NCBI GenBank assembly: GCA_019309045.1
Contig: JAFDGZ010000017.1
Span: 1-42,157, forward strand
Origin: Deltaproteobacteria bacterium
GTDB taxonomy: Bacteria > Desulfobacterota > Syntrophobacteria > BM002
Length of the DNA: 42,157 nucleotides
Reading direction: 5' to 3'
Below are positions 20,261 through 27,441 of the stretch, in pieces; the first letter of the stretch is position 1, and each line of letters opens with the position of its first letter. The position numbers and the translations under genes were made by a program. The notes under the pieces are model-generated. The model ran no database searches. It was not told the origin of the DNA and saw nothing but the letters and a program-made list of their open reading frames with translations.

Positions 20261-21430
20261 TTATTTAATAATCTGCCAATTACCCTGGACAATTTTTACC
20301 ATGACAAAGGCTTCATCCTTGTTCAAGCCGTTGTGATCCTTGGGAGAAAAGCGGAAGATCCCACTGATTCCGACATAATCTGTGATTTTTTCGATTTCAT
20401 CACGCAACCGGGCCCTGTCAGCGCCTGACACTTTCAAGGCCTGTGCCAGTATCTGCAGGCCGTCCCAGGCGTAGCCGCCAAAGCCCGAGACAGCACTATT
20501 ATATTTCGCTTCATATTCAGAGATATACTGGAGCAGCACCGCTTTCTGAGGATCATTGTCAGGAAGACTTCCAGCCACCAGAATTTTGCCGGTGGGCAGG
20601 ATAATTCCCTCGGAAGCCTTGCCCGCAAGTTCTATAAACTTCTTCGAGGCCACACCATGGCTCTGGTAGAGTGGAATGTCCATGCCAAGTTGCTTCATAT
20701 TTTTGGCCACTACTGCGGGACCTGGATTCGTTCCCCAACAAATAATGGCCTCTGGCTTGAGCCCGCGGATCTTGGTCAACTGCGGCGTCATGTCAGTATC
20801 TTTCGGTCCAAACCTTTCGTCAGCCACGATCTGGTAGCCGTAATCGGCGGCCTGCTGGAGCAATTGTTGTCTGCCGCTGTCACCGAAGGCGTTGCTGACA
20901 GTAAGAATGGCGATTTTCTTGGCGCCCTGCCCCTTGAGATAGTCGTAGATCTTGGACACTGCCATCACATCGGTCTGCGGCGTCTTGAAAACCCACTTTT
21001 TTACCGGCGTAGTAATTTTCACAGAAGCAGCGCAGGAAATGAGAGGCACCTGAGCCTTCTCGACAATCGGCACCACTGCCAGGGTCGTGCCGCTGCGCGA
21101 AGGTCCCACAATGGCAAGCACCTTATCTTTTTCTATCAGCTTGTTGGCGTTGAGCACTGCCTTTGTTGCATCACCCTCAGTGTCGTAAATGATCACCTCT
21201 AACGGATGACCATTGATGCCCCCGGCAGCGTTTATCTTTTCGGCCAGCAGCAGCATAGAATTGCGCTCCGGTTCCCCCAGAAAGGATGCAGGTCCTGTAA
21301 TGGCAAAAATTCCACCAATCCTGTACGGAGCCTTGGCCTCCTTTTTTTTGGCACAGCCGGTTGGCAGCAGGAGCAGTGCCGCCAAAATACTCAACCATAT
21401 CTTCCAAACTCTCAATCGCCCTAACTTCAT
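20261..21430 (-). CDS. livK: LIV-type ABC transporter substrate-binding lipoprotein
   Basis: This periplasmic binding protein (type I, Leu/Ile/Val family) captures the amino or aryl acid for LivHMGF. The lipobox LPTGC puts the lipidated cysteine at residue 26 after a short signal peptide, so it is a membrane-anchored lipoprotein. Family motifs are RIGGIFAITGPASFLGEPERN, AINAAGGINGHPLEVIIYDTEGD and AIVGPSRSGTTLAV. The ATG at 21430 follows GGGAGGGGGTT, a strong ribosome site; the frame is open to 21490 but that extension lacks support. The ligand cannot be assigned; flanking PaaK homologues hint at aromatic substrates. Nothing recognisable lies in the 186 bp before it. Confidence 0.93.
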   Translation of the reverse strand: MKLGRLRVWKIWLSILAALLLLPTGCAKKKEAKAPYRIGGIFAITGPASFLGEPERNSMLLLAEKINAAGGINGHPLEVIIYDTEGDATKAVLNANKLIEKDKVLAIVGPSRSGTTLAVVPIVEKAQVPLISCAASVKITTPVKKWVFKTPQTDVMAVSKIYDYLKGQGAKKIAILTVSNAFGDSGRQQLLQQAADYGYQIVADERFGPKDTDMTPQLTKIRGLKPEAIICWGTNPGPAVVAKNMKQLGMDIPLYQSHGVASKKFIELAGKASEGIILPTGKILVAGSLPDNDPQKAVLLQYISEYEAKYNSAVSGFGGYAWDGLQILAQALKVSGADRARLRDEIEKITDYVGISGIFRFSPKDHNGLNKDEAFVMVKIVQGNWQIIK

Positions 21431-21616
21431 AACCCCCTCCCTTTCTTTTCCAGCAAATCCATCTCTCTTCTTCTCCTGGGCACCCCTCATTTACTGCAAG
21501 TTCTCTGTAGACGGCACGGCAGAAAGACTCCCCATCCTTTACCCTCTGGCGGCACTTTTCCTTTGCTGCCCGCCGTCTTCCCTTCCTTGCGTCCCCGAGG
21601 AAAACCTGCCGGCGCC

Positions 21617-22048
21617 TTACATGCTGTACAGTTTCTTGCCTTCTATGACCGTAACTCCGTTTCGCCTGAGGACATCCACTGCCGCGTCTATGTCATCGAA
21701 ACGGAAAATGAGCACTGCATTCTGGCCGCTTTGCTGGACAAAGGCGTACATGTATTCCACATTGATGTGGGCCTCGAACAGTATCTGCAAGATCTTGTTG
21801 AGTCCACCAGGTTTGTCTTCGACCTCCACAGCCACCACTTCGGTTCTGCCGACTGTGAAGCCATGCTCCTTGAGTATCTCTTTTGCCTTCTCGTGATCGT
21901 TGACAATGAGCCTGAGAATGCCAAAGTCGGAAGTATCAGCCAGTGAAAGGGCGCGGATATTTATATTGCCCTGTCCAAGGATGCGGGTTACTTCGGCAAG
22001 CCTCCCTGCTTTGTTCTCGAGGAATATCGAAATTTGTTCAACTCTCAT
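21617..22048 (-). CDS. Double ACT-domain protein
   Basis: This 143-residue protein consists of two consecutive ACT domains, small modules that bind amino acids. The first starts [38 protein letters not shown], and the second starts [33 protein letters not shown]. No catalytic domain is attached, so it is probably a free sensor. Such proteins commonly sit between phenylacetate-CoA ligase and liv genes in Desulfobacterota and other anaerobes, which points to regulation or allosteric control by an amino acid. A strong AAAGGAGGAG site lies just before the ATG. Confidence 0.93.
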   Translation of the reverse strand: MRVEQISIFLENKAGRLAEVTRILGQGNINIRALSLADTSDFGILRLIVNDHEKAKEILKEHGFTVGRTEVVAVEVEDKPGGLNKILQILFEAHINVEYMYAFVQQSGQNAVLIFRFDDIDAAVDVLRRNGVTVIEGKKLYSM

Positions 22049-22203
22049 AATCTCCTCCTTTGTCCTGGTGCTGGCAAACCAGTTGTCTATGCAGCTAGCC
22101 CTAGAGCCTGGTTGGAAGTCGTCCTGGCCAGCTTTTTCAGGCAGGCGACTGTATTGTCAACACCCACGGGACGCTACAGGCTGACTACCGGGATTGAACA
22201 CTT

Positions 22204-23505
22204 TCAAATCTGGCGCTTGTCAATGACCCGTACAGCCTTACCCTCACTCCGCTGGATGGTCTTGGGCTCCACCAGTTTTACTCTGGCAGACACTCCCAAC
22301 ATCTCTTTGATATTCTTCTCAAGACCGCGCTCCATGTTCTGCAGGTTTTTGATTTCGTCAGAAAATATTTTCTCGTTCACTTCCACCATGACTGTAAGAT
22401 TGTCCATGCTCCCCTCACGATCCACTACCAGTTGGTAGTGCGGCTCGATGCCTTCGGTTTCCATAATGATGCTTTCGATCTGGGAGGGAAACACATTGAC
22501 GCCCCGAATGATCAACATGTCATCGCTGCGGCCCTGCACTCTACCCATACGGACCATGGTGCGGCCGCAGCGGCATGGCTCAGGATACAACACACTGATG
22601 TCCCTGGTTCGATAACGGATGACCGGAAACGCTTCTTTGGTGATGGTAGTGAAAACCAGTTCGCCTACAGTCCCATACGGCAGTACTTCTTCTGTGTCCG
22701 GATCGATGATCTCCGGGATAAAATGGTCCTCAAAAATGTGCAAACCACTCTGTGCCTCGATACATTCCACTGAGACTCCAGGGCCAATAATCTCACTGAG
22801 TCCATAGATGTCTACTGCTTTCAAATTGAGCTTGCGCTCTATTTCCTGGCGCATGGTCTCGGACCAGGGTTCAGCTCCGAAAATTCCCGCCTTGAACTTG
22901 AGCTGTCGAAAATCGATCCCCATCTCTTCTGCCACCTCGGCAATGTAGAGGGCATAGGAAGGCGTGCAGGTGAGTATGGTAGGACCGAAATCCTTCATGA
23001 TCATTACCTGGCGTTTGGTATTGCCACCGGAGATAGGAATGACCGAGGCCCCGAGCTTCTCTGCGCCGTAGTGAAAGCCCAATCCTCCAGTAAAGAGTCC
23101 ATAGCCATAAGCATTGTGAATGATATCCCCCTTGGTGGCGCCTCCTGCCATGAGAGTCCGGGCCATGAGCTCGGACCAGGTTTGCACATCCCTGGCAGTG
23201 TAGCCCACCACCGTTGGCTTGCCAGTGGTGCCAGAAGAGGCGTGAATCCGCACCACATTGTCCATGGGCACCGAGAACATGCCAAAAGGATAATTCTGCC
23301 GCAGATCCTCTTTGTAGGTGAAGGGAAGCTTGCCAAGATCCTCCAGAGACTGGATATGCTCCGGCTTGACCCCGGCTTCGTCAAATCGCTTGCGGTAAAA
23401 CGGCACGGTGTTGTAGACTCTCGAGACCGTGTTCTGCAGCCTCCGCAGCTGGATGGCTTCCAGCGCCTCCCTCGGCATTGTTTCGTACTCTTCGTTGTAG
23501 ATCAT
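22204..23505 (-). CDS. Phenylacetate-CoA ligase (canonical copy)
   Basis: This enzyme activates phenylacetate or a related aryl acid to the CoA ester using ATP. The 433-residue product has the full PaaK set: the N-terminal [25 protein letters not shown], the nucleotide loop [51 protein letters not shown] and the C-terminal [20 protein letters not shown]. The Gly-Lys of the loop is intact, in contrast to the copy at 15413. A GAGGAGGAGGG ribosome site lies just before the ATG. It is the first gene of the ligase-ACT-livKHMGF-ligase series. In anaerobes this activity pairs with arylpyruvate:ferredoxin oxidoreductase, either degrading or rebuilding aromatic amino acids; that partner is not in the window. 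Confidence 0.93.
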   Translation of the reverse strand: MIYNEEYETMPREALEAIQLRRLQNTVSRVYNTVPFYRKRFDEAGVKPEHIQSLEDLGKLPFTYKEDLRQNYPFGMFSVPMDNVVRIHASSGTTGKPTVVGYTARDVQTWSELMARTLMAGGATKGDIIHNAYGYGLFTGGLGFHYGAEKLGASVIPISGGNTKRQVMIMKDFGPTILTCTPSYALYIAEVAEEMGIDFRQLKFKAGIFGAEPWSETMRQEIERKLNLKAVDIYGLSEIIGPGVSVECIEAQSGLHIFEDHFIPEIIDPDTEEVLPYGTVGELVFTTITKEAFPVIRYRTRDISVLYPEPCRCGRTMVRMGRVQGRSDDMLIIRGVNVFPSQIESIIMETEGIEPHYQLVVDREGSMDNLTVMVEVNEKIFSDEIKNLQNMERGLEKNIKEMLGVSARVKLVEPKTIQRSEGKAVRVIDKRQI

Positions 23506-23665
23506 AGGCCCTCCTCCTCGTGCAAATTAATAAGCCTGTCAGACAGACAGCGCAATGGGGCTGAGCAGCTTGCAGAAAGCCGCCCGCCATGGCTGCCGCC
23601 TTGCACACCCATGTTTTCTATAGTCACACTCATATGGCCTGATTTGTCGAAAACTGGCATCTCTA

Positions 23666-24127
23666 TCACCGCCACTGCTTCTGTCCCTTCCCAGGATGTC
23701 GCCAGAATTCATTCGCCCACAGAGGATCGTAGATGCGCCTAACTCCATGCACAACAACCATGGGGGCATATTCCTCCTCGGAGGCTTCGTGATACAACCT
23801 GTCCACTGTCATAAGGGTGCCGAGCAAGAAGCCGTGCTTCTCGAATGCCTGCCTGCTGTAAGCCGAGCAGGTAGGATAGCTGGGGCAGCGATTGCCATCT
23901 ACTGGTGATATAACCTTTTGAAAGAATCTGACCAGGGAGGAAAAGAACTTGGCAGGCAGGGACCATGCTGGCCGCATCTGCTGCCCGCTTCTACTGTGAA
24001 CAACTTCACTTTGTTGGCTCCACGGCCCTCTCATAGTGTCAGCCGTGGCCACATCAGTTGCTGCCTGAATCGAGAGGACAGCCAAAACCAAGATCAGCAT
24101 CAGCCACAACCGTCCCGGAGCTGTCAT
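23666..24127 (-). CDS. yidD: YidD-type membrane protein insertion factor with N-terminal signal-like segment
   Basis: YidD is a small protein that helps YidC insert inner-membrane proteins. The family core is at about residues 55-130: LVRFFQKVISPVDGNRCPSYPTCSAYSRQAFEKHG, with the conserved cysteines and the PTCSxYS motif, then a GVRRIYDPLW tail. YidD usually has 70-90 residues and starts at its own amphipathic helix. This product has about 153 and begins with a hydrophobic stretch (LWLMLILVLAVLSIQAATDVATA) resembling a signal peptide or anchor, plus a linker. The ATG at 24127 has an ideal AAGGAGG site 6 nt upstream. It follows the TPR/membrane gene by 11 bp. Confidence 0.88.
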   Translation of the reverse strand: MTAPGRLWLMLILVLAVLSIQAATDVATADTMRGPWSQQSEVVHSRSGQQMRPAWSLPAKFFSSLVRFFQKVISPVDGNRCPSYPTCSAYSRQAFEKHGFLLGTLMTVDRLYHEASEEEYAPMVVVHGVRRIYDPLWANEFWRHPGKGQKQWR

Positions 24128-24138
24128 TGTCAGCCTCC

Positions 24139-25122
24139 TTAAAATGAATAACTGAAAGCCACCAGCCACGACTCACCGCCCCTGATCTGGAGACCCAGGC
24201 GTTCGAAGGGCACCAGCCTCTGACGGATTCGCAGTTGCTGACGATCATTGAACTTGTGGGCCACGTTCACCGCACTGAAGATGTTGCCCGCGTAGAAGGC
24301 CAGGGTAACCAGGCCCAGACCGATTCCCAGTTCCTGATGGCCCTGCCTGAAGGCTTCCCAGGTAGCCAGGCCAAAGCCGCCTGTATAAAGAAAGGCCAGC
24401 AGGCCGTCTTTGGGTCGCTCACAGTACAGGTGGCCTGAACCCGGGACAAGAGCGGCCATAATGCCGGCGCCAGTGGGACTCTTTCGCTTCATCTGCGAAG
24501 CTTCGTGCAAGACTTTTTGTAGACTTTGCCCTCTGTCAAACAGTGGACTGCGGCTGCCTATTTCGGCCAGAGCCCTCTGCGCCTCTGGCCAGCGACTTTC
24601 CCTGGCATAGGTAAGCGCTGTCAGATACCAGGCTTCTGAAGAAATCTCCTCGTCCGTGCTGGAGTCAATGACCATGTGCAGTTCCTGCCTGGCCGCCTCG
24701 CCTTGCTGCAGTTCCATGAAACATCGGGCTTTGAGGAAATACCCCTGCCAGCGCAATGGCTGCTCACCATAAGCAAGCAGGAACTGTTCCACTGCTGTCA
24801 GGGCCTGCTGCCATTTTCCCCCGCCATAATAGCATTCAGCTATGCGCAAAGAAGCATGGGGTGCCCGGGGATGCTGGGGTGCAAGAAAAAGAAAACGCTG
24901 GTATTCGCTGATGGCTCGGTAGTATTCCTCTTTAGAAAAAAGGTGGTCGGCAAATTGCAGAATCTTATCAGCTGCAAGATTTGTCCTCCCTTGCGAAGAA
25001 GCTGCCCACGACGGGGAAACCCAAAGGGAAACAAGAAGGCAGCTGATCAGCATTGTCGCCAGCAGTGGGCTGCTCGACCGTCTCAAACCACCGTCTTCAG
25101 GGAACGCAGCAAGCAACAGCAT
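24139..25122 (-). CDS. TPR-repeat protein with C-terminal small membrane domain, paired with yidD
   Basis: The product is a secreted or membrane protein of about 327 residues. A signal-like segment (LLATMLISCLLVSLWVSPSWA) leads. Tetratricopeptide-type repeats follow at about residues 50-200 (FSKEEYYRAISEYQRFLFLAP, ASLRIAECYYGGGKWQQAL). The C-terminal part, ALVPGSGHLYCERPKDGLLAFLYTGGFGLATWEAF, resembles the PGxGxxY motif of small TM2/DUF5683-type membrane proteins, with two hydrophobic helices. Its function is unknown; tight pairing with yidD suggests membrane protein biogenesis. The start at 25122 is chosen for GAGGG 5 nt upstream. The ATG at 25218 cannot be right because it lies inside the attenuator terminator; 25152 is possible. 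Confidence 0.78.
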   Translation of the reverse strand: MLLLAAFPEDGGLRRSSSPLLATMLISCLLVSLWVSPSWAASSQGRTNLAADKILQFADHLFSKEEYYRAISEYQRFLFLAPQHPRAPHASLRIAECYYGGGKWQQALTAVEQFLLAYGEQPLRWQGYFLKARCFMELQQGEAARQELHMVIDSSTDEEISSEAWYLTALTYARESRWPEAQRALAEIGSRSPLFDRGQSLQKVLHEASQMKRKSPTGAGIMAALVPGSGHLYCERPKDGLLAFLYTGGFGLATWEAFRQGHQELGIGLGLVTLAFYAGNIFSAVNVAHKFNDRQQLRIRQRLVPFERLGLQIRGGESWLVAFSYSF

Positions 25123-25207
25123 CTTTTCCCTCACCGCCATCCTCGGTTTCATCTGCTGCCTGTGAACGAAAAAACCGCAGATTCTGGCGAACCCACGGCC
25201 TGCAAAC

Positions 25208-25246
25208 AAAAAAGCCATGAGCCCGTTGTCGTCCGCCCATGGCCTT
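25208..25246 (-). terminator. Attenuator terminator hairpin (arms 3 and 4)
   Basis: In minus-strand RNA AAGGCCATGGGC (25246-25235) pairs with GCTCATGGCUUU (25222-25211) as a 12-bp stem with two G-U wobbles. The loop is 12 nt and a U tract follows (TTT, G, TTT, 25210-25204). The wobbles become A-C mismatches in plus-strand RNA, so the structure is minus-strand specific. It precedes the TPR-yidD genes. Confidence 0.85.
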
Positions 25247-25316
25247 CGATGTCCGTTTTCCTGCTACCGGCCTCCTCTTACAACCAGCGGGCGGACTTCT
25301 AAAAAAAGAAGCCGCC
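25211..25316 (-). promoter_or_regulatory. Phenylalanine-type transcription attenuator (alternative RNA structures)
   Basis: Four segments of minus-strand RNA can pair alternatively. Segment 1, GGCGGCTTC (25316-25308), covers the last Gly-Gly-Phe codons of the leader ORF and pairs with segment 2, GAAGTCCGCC (from 25299), with one bulged base and an 8-nt loop. Segment 2 can instead pair through GTCCGCCC (25296-25289) with segment 3, GGGCGGAC (25238-25231), 8 bp perfect. Segment 3 overlaps the left arm of the terminator by four bases (25238-25235), so 2:3 and the terminator exclude each other. A ribosome stalled at the terminal Phe codons would mask segment 1, free 2 to hold 3 and allow read-through. 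This is the E. coli pheL/pheM logic. The sequence elements are seen; the function is inferred. Confidence 0.8.
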
Positions 25317-25358
25317 AAAAAGGAAGTGAATGCGGAAACCGACGAAACTCTCTCGCAT
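25299..25358 (-). CDS. Phe-rich leader peptide (19 aa)
   Basis: This tiny ORF encodes MRESFVGFRIHFLFGGFFF, with seven phenylalanines in 19 residues and three in a row before the TAG stop. An ideal GGAGG lies 5 nt before the ATG. Both TTC and TTT codons are used, so the run is not simple T-slippage. The composition resembles the pheA and pheST leader peptides of enterobacteria, in which charged tRNA-Phe supply sets ribosome position. It lies about 20 nt after the expected transcription start and ends where the first hairpin begins. It is probably a control element with no function as a protein. Confidence 0.82.
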   Translation of the reverse strand: MRESFVGFRIHFLFGGFFF

Positions 25359-25386
25359 GGCATCCTCCCGCTCTTGTTGCCTAGGC

Positions 25387-25415
25387 AGGGTATAAGAGAT
25401 CAATCTCCTTGTCAA
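25387..25415 (-). promoter_or_regulatory. Sigma-70 promoter of the Phe attenuator leader
   Basis: TTGACA (25415-25410) and TACCCT (25392-25387) are 17 bp apart on the minus strand; TATACC (25394-25389) is an overlapping alternative -10 with a 15-bp spacer. Transcription would begin near 25380, about 20 nt before the leader ORF. The rest of the gap to the stop of the upstream TPR gene (25416-25533) shows nothing else. Confidence 0.65.
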
Positions 25416-25533
25416 GTTCATTTTCGCTGGGTTTCCACGCCTGAACGTCTCTTGCCTGGAGACGACTACAGCAGGAAAAGCGCCCTTCAACTCCACTTTC
25501 CAGAACCAGGCAACAGGGCTTGCCACAGGTCCG

Positions 25534-26250
25534 CTACCCTTTTTCAGGCGAAATTCCCTCGAGCCGCCACTGCTCCAGTTTGGTCTTCAGTACGGGACTC
25601 AGGGATGACCCCGGATTCTCATTGAGATAGGTTTCGTAGTACCCCATTGCCTTGTTGCGGTTTCCCATGGCCTCATACACTCTGCCGAGACAAAGCTCGG
25701 CATCGGTCTGGTAGGCTGGTTTTCCTTCCTGGAGCAACCTCTGGTAGACAGCCAGGGCCTCGGACCACTCCTCCATGGCCTCGTAGGTCGCCCCCAGGCT
25801 TGCCAGGACGTTTTCGTAAAGCGGATCCTGGCGAGCAATTTTCTGCAGGGCATCCTTATAGGCTGCCACAGCCTTGGCAAAGTCGCCTTTCTGATAGTAG
25901 GCATTGCCCAGATCCACCGTGGCTGTGAGGGCAACGCCTGTTGAGCCAAAATTTTTCACTGTCTCTTCCAGCTTGGCAATGGCTCTGTCTATGTCTCCTT
26001 TGCCTCCATTCGCCTGGCGGGCGTTCTGCAAGTAGGCCACGGCTTGGGTGTAGACCTCCCTTGCTCTGGCTTCTCGCTGATTGCGGTAGTAAAGAAAACC
26101 CGAGACCACCAGAAAGATTATGAGAACTCCTGCTGCCAGCTTGATGGCGCTCTGTTTGTTCGCCACACACCAGTTAATGATTTTCTGGCCGAAGCTGATG
26201 AATTCGTCCGGTTTCTTGAGATCTTTCTTCTTTATTTTTTTTCTCGCCAA
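25534..26250 (-). CDS. YfgM-like membrane-anchored TPR protein
   Basis: This protein of about 238 residues has a highly basic N-terminus (ARKKIKKKDLKKPDE), a single membrane anchor (about residues 38-57, AIKLAAGVLIIFLVVSGFLYY) and three to four tetratricopeptide repeats in the outer part (GNAYYQKGDFAKAVAAYKDAL, LGATYEAMEEWSEALAVYQRLL, LGRVYEAMGNRNKAMGYYETYL). The layout matches YfgM, an ancillary SecYEG translocon subunit, and similar TPR_21-type proteins; the orthology is not certain. The start is a TTG at 26250 with AGGAG 6 nt upstream; another TTG at 26274 is possible. Next to yidD and another TPR membrane protein it suggests a membrane protein biogenesis neighbourhood, but it has its own promoter. 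Confidence 0.8.
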   Translation of the reverse strand: MARKKIKKKDLKKPDEFISFGQKIINWCVANKQSAIKLAAGVLIIFLVVSGFLYYRNQREARAREVYTQAVAYLQNARQANGGKGDIDRAIAKLEETVKNFGSTGVALTATVDLGNAYYQKGDFAKAVAAYKDALQKIARQDPLYENVLASLGATYEAMEEWSEALAVYQRLLQEGKPAYQTDAELCLGRVYEAMGNRNKAMGYYETYLNENPGSSLSPVLKTKLEQWRLEGISPEKG

Positions 26251-26340
26251 TACTTTCTCCTGGTGCAACGCCAAGCCCTGCGGTACGGGCTATCCTTTTA
26301 TTTTCCCAAGAGTTATGGGACCCTCACCTATGGCTCTGGC

Positions 26341-26369
26341 TAATTAGCAGGAATGCCTTCTACTGTCAA
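26341..26369 (-). promoter_or_regulatory. Putative sigma-70 promoter of the YfgM-like gene
   Basis: TTGACA (26369-26364) and TAATTA (26346-26341) are 17 bp apart on the minus strand, about 90 bp before the chosen TTG start codon. No terminator was seen between the DUF3786 stop and this promoter. Confidence 0.6.
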
Positions 26370-26398
26370 GCCAACCGCAAACTGTTGCAGACCGCAGG

Positions 26399-27109
26399 TC
26401 AACCCTGGCGCAGCAACATGCTCCCTACCACATTCACCAGGGCCCAAATAACATCCAGAGGCAGATGATGCTCCACTGAACTGTCGAAGGTCACTACCAG
26501 CCGCGCCGAGAACTCTTCATCCGCGGTCCAGAGAATGTAACCCAGGGGAATCCTCGGCAGAGGCCACAGTCTGAAAGAAACATCGCCAAAATCCATGCTG
26601 CTGCCGCCCAGTCTCCGCCCTGCCCGCAAGAATGCCTCGGCGTTAGAGCCGAATTTTTGCAGCAATGGTTCCGTGAACAAGACGTGCGGGCCGCGAAAGA
26701 AAAACGAGCCGCCCCGAATCTCGCTTGCTGTCACCAGTCGACCGGAAAGGGGCGCCGGCCGGGCGCGAAGGAGATAAGTAAGTAACACGAGATATAATTG
26801 AAAAGTAGGCTCATGCAGGGTTGAGCAAGACCATTCAATGTAACGCCGTTCCGGGTAAACTGCACAACTCTGATGCAGAAAGGGAACCACATAACAGCGC
26901 AAACTATCCTGGTAGCGCACCAGAGCCCTCTGACAGACATCCTGCACCTCGAGCTGACAGAGCTCCTCCCAGAGTTTACTATCGATATCTTTGGGATCCT
27001 CGTAAATGCCTCGGGGCTTTTCAGTTACATTCGTTGGCGTCATGTGGCCGCTCGCCTGTTGTGTCCCCAGAATCGTGTCATTCCGCCTGTGGATGGCGTC
27101 TGGCGGCAA
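26399..27109 (-). CDS. DUF3786 domain protein
   Basis: The C-terminal half carries the DUF3786 pattern: GGSSMDFGDVSFRLWPLPRIPLGYILW, then ADEEFSARLVVTFDSSVEHHLPLDVIWAL. The N-terminal half contains several Cys residues and the IDSKLWEEL start region. The role of the family is unknown; it occurs mostly in anaerobes. The start is uncertain: the frame opens with a TTG at 27109 that has an AGGAAGGG site and lies 22 bp after the DUF2007 gene, whereas the first ATG is at 27043 with a weak site. It is the last gene of the minus-strand set beginning with the EFR1 region. Confidence 0.8.
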   Translation of the reverse strand: MPPDAIHRRNDTILGTQQASGHMTPTNVTEKPRGIYEDPKDIDSKLWEELCQLEVQDVCQRALVRYQDSLRCYVVPFLHQSCAVYPERRYIEWSCSTLHEPTFQLYLVLLTYLLRARPAPLSGRLVTASEIRGGSFFFRGPHVLFTEPLLQKFGSNAEAFLRAGRRLGGSSMDFGDVSFRLWPLPRIPLGYILWTADEEFSARLVVTFDSSVEHHLPLDVIWALVNVVGSMLLRQG

Positions 27110-27131
27110 ACCCTTCCTCTCGGGGACTTTT

Positions 27132-27407
27132 TCAGCTGTTTTCTGGAGGAGACTCTTCCTCTGTGCTTTCGAGTACCTTCCTGATCAGGGCGCGGGCCGC
27201 CTCTTCTGTCTCCTCGGGAACCAGCAAGGCCCCCCAGCCCATCTGCGGTACGAAAAGGCCGTCGTAGGCAGTTTCTTCGAATTTGCGCAGCAGCACAGGG
27301 ATGCCGTCTTGCTGCAGAGCCTGACAGAGGAGATCTGCCTCGAAACGATTCTCCACCGTGTGGACTCTCACCAGGCGGTCCCGCTCATTACTTCCAAAAG
27401 CAACCAT
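27132..27407 (-). CDS. DUF2007-type putative signal-transducing protein
   Basis: This small soluble protein of about 91 residues follows the DUF2007 pattern: VRVHTVENRFEADLLCQALQQDGIPVLLRKFEETAYDGLFVPQMGWGALLVPEETEEAARALI. This is the typical arrangement of an inhibitor-like alpha/beta module that tracks 'amino acid, nucleotide or protein' partners which are not defined. The ATG at 27407 follows AAGGG by about 5 nt and begins right after the neighbouring gene; the frame stays open to 27515, but that would overlap the preceding stop region. The final residues are acidic. No partner is known. Confidence 0.8.
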   Translation of the reverse strand: MVAFGSNERDRLVRVHTVENRFEADLLCQALQQDGIPVLLRKFEETAYDGLFVPQMGWGALLVPEETEEAARALIRKVLESTEEESPPENS

Positions 27408-27441
27408 GTCAACCCTTCTTTTCTCGAGCAATACGGCATGT

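Noticed and set aside
25123-25218. N-terminal extension of the TPR gene beginning MAFLFAG
   Set aside because: Its start codon lies within the right arm of the attenuator terminator and it has no ribosome site.
25097-25363. 88-codon frame on the minus strand starting 5 nt before the leader ORF
   Set aside because: Its ATG abuts the Shine-Dalgarno without spacer and the frame reads through all attenuator hairpins; the 19-codon Phe-rich frame fits the spacing and the structures better.
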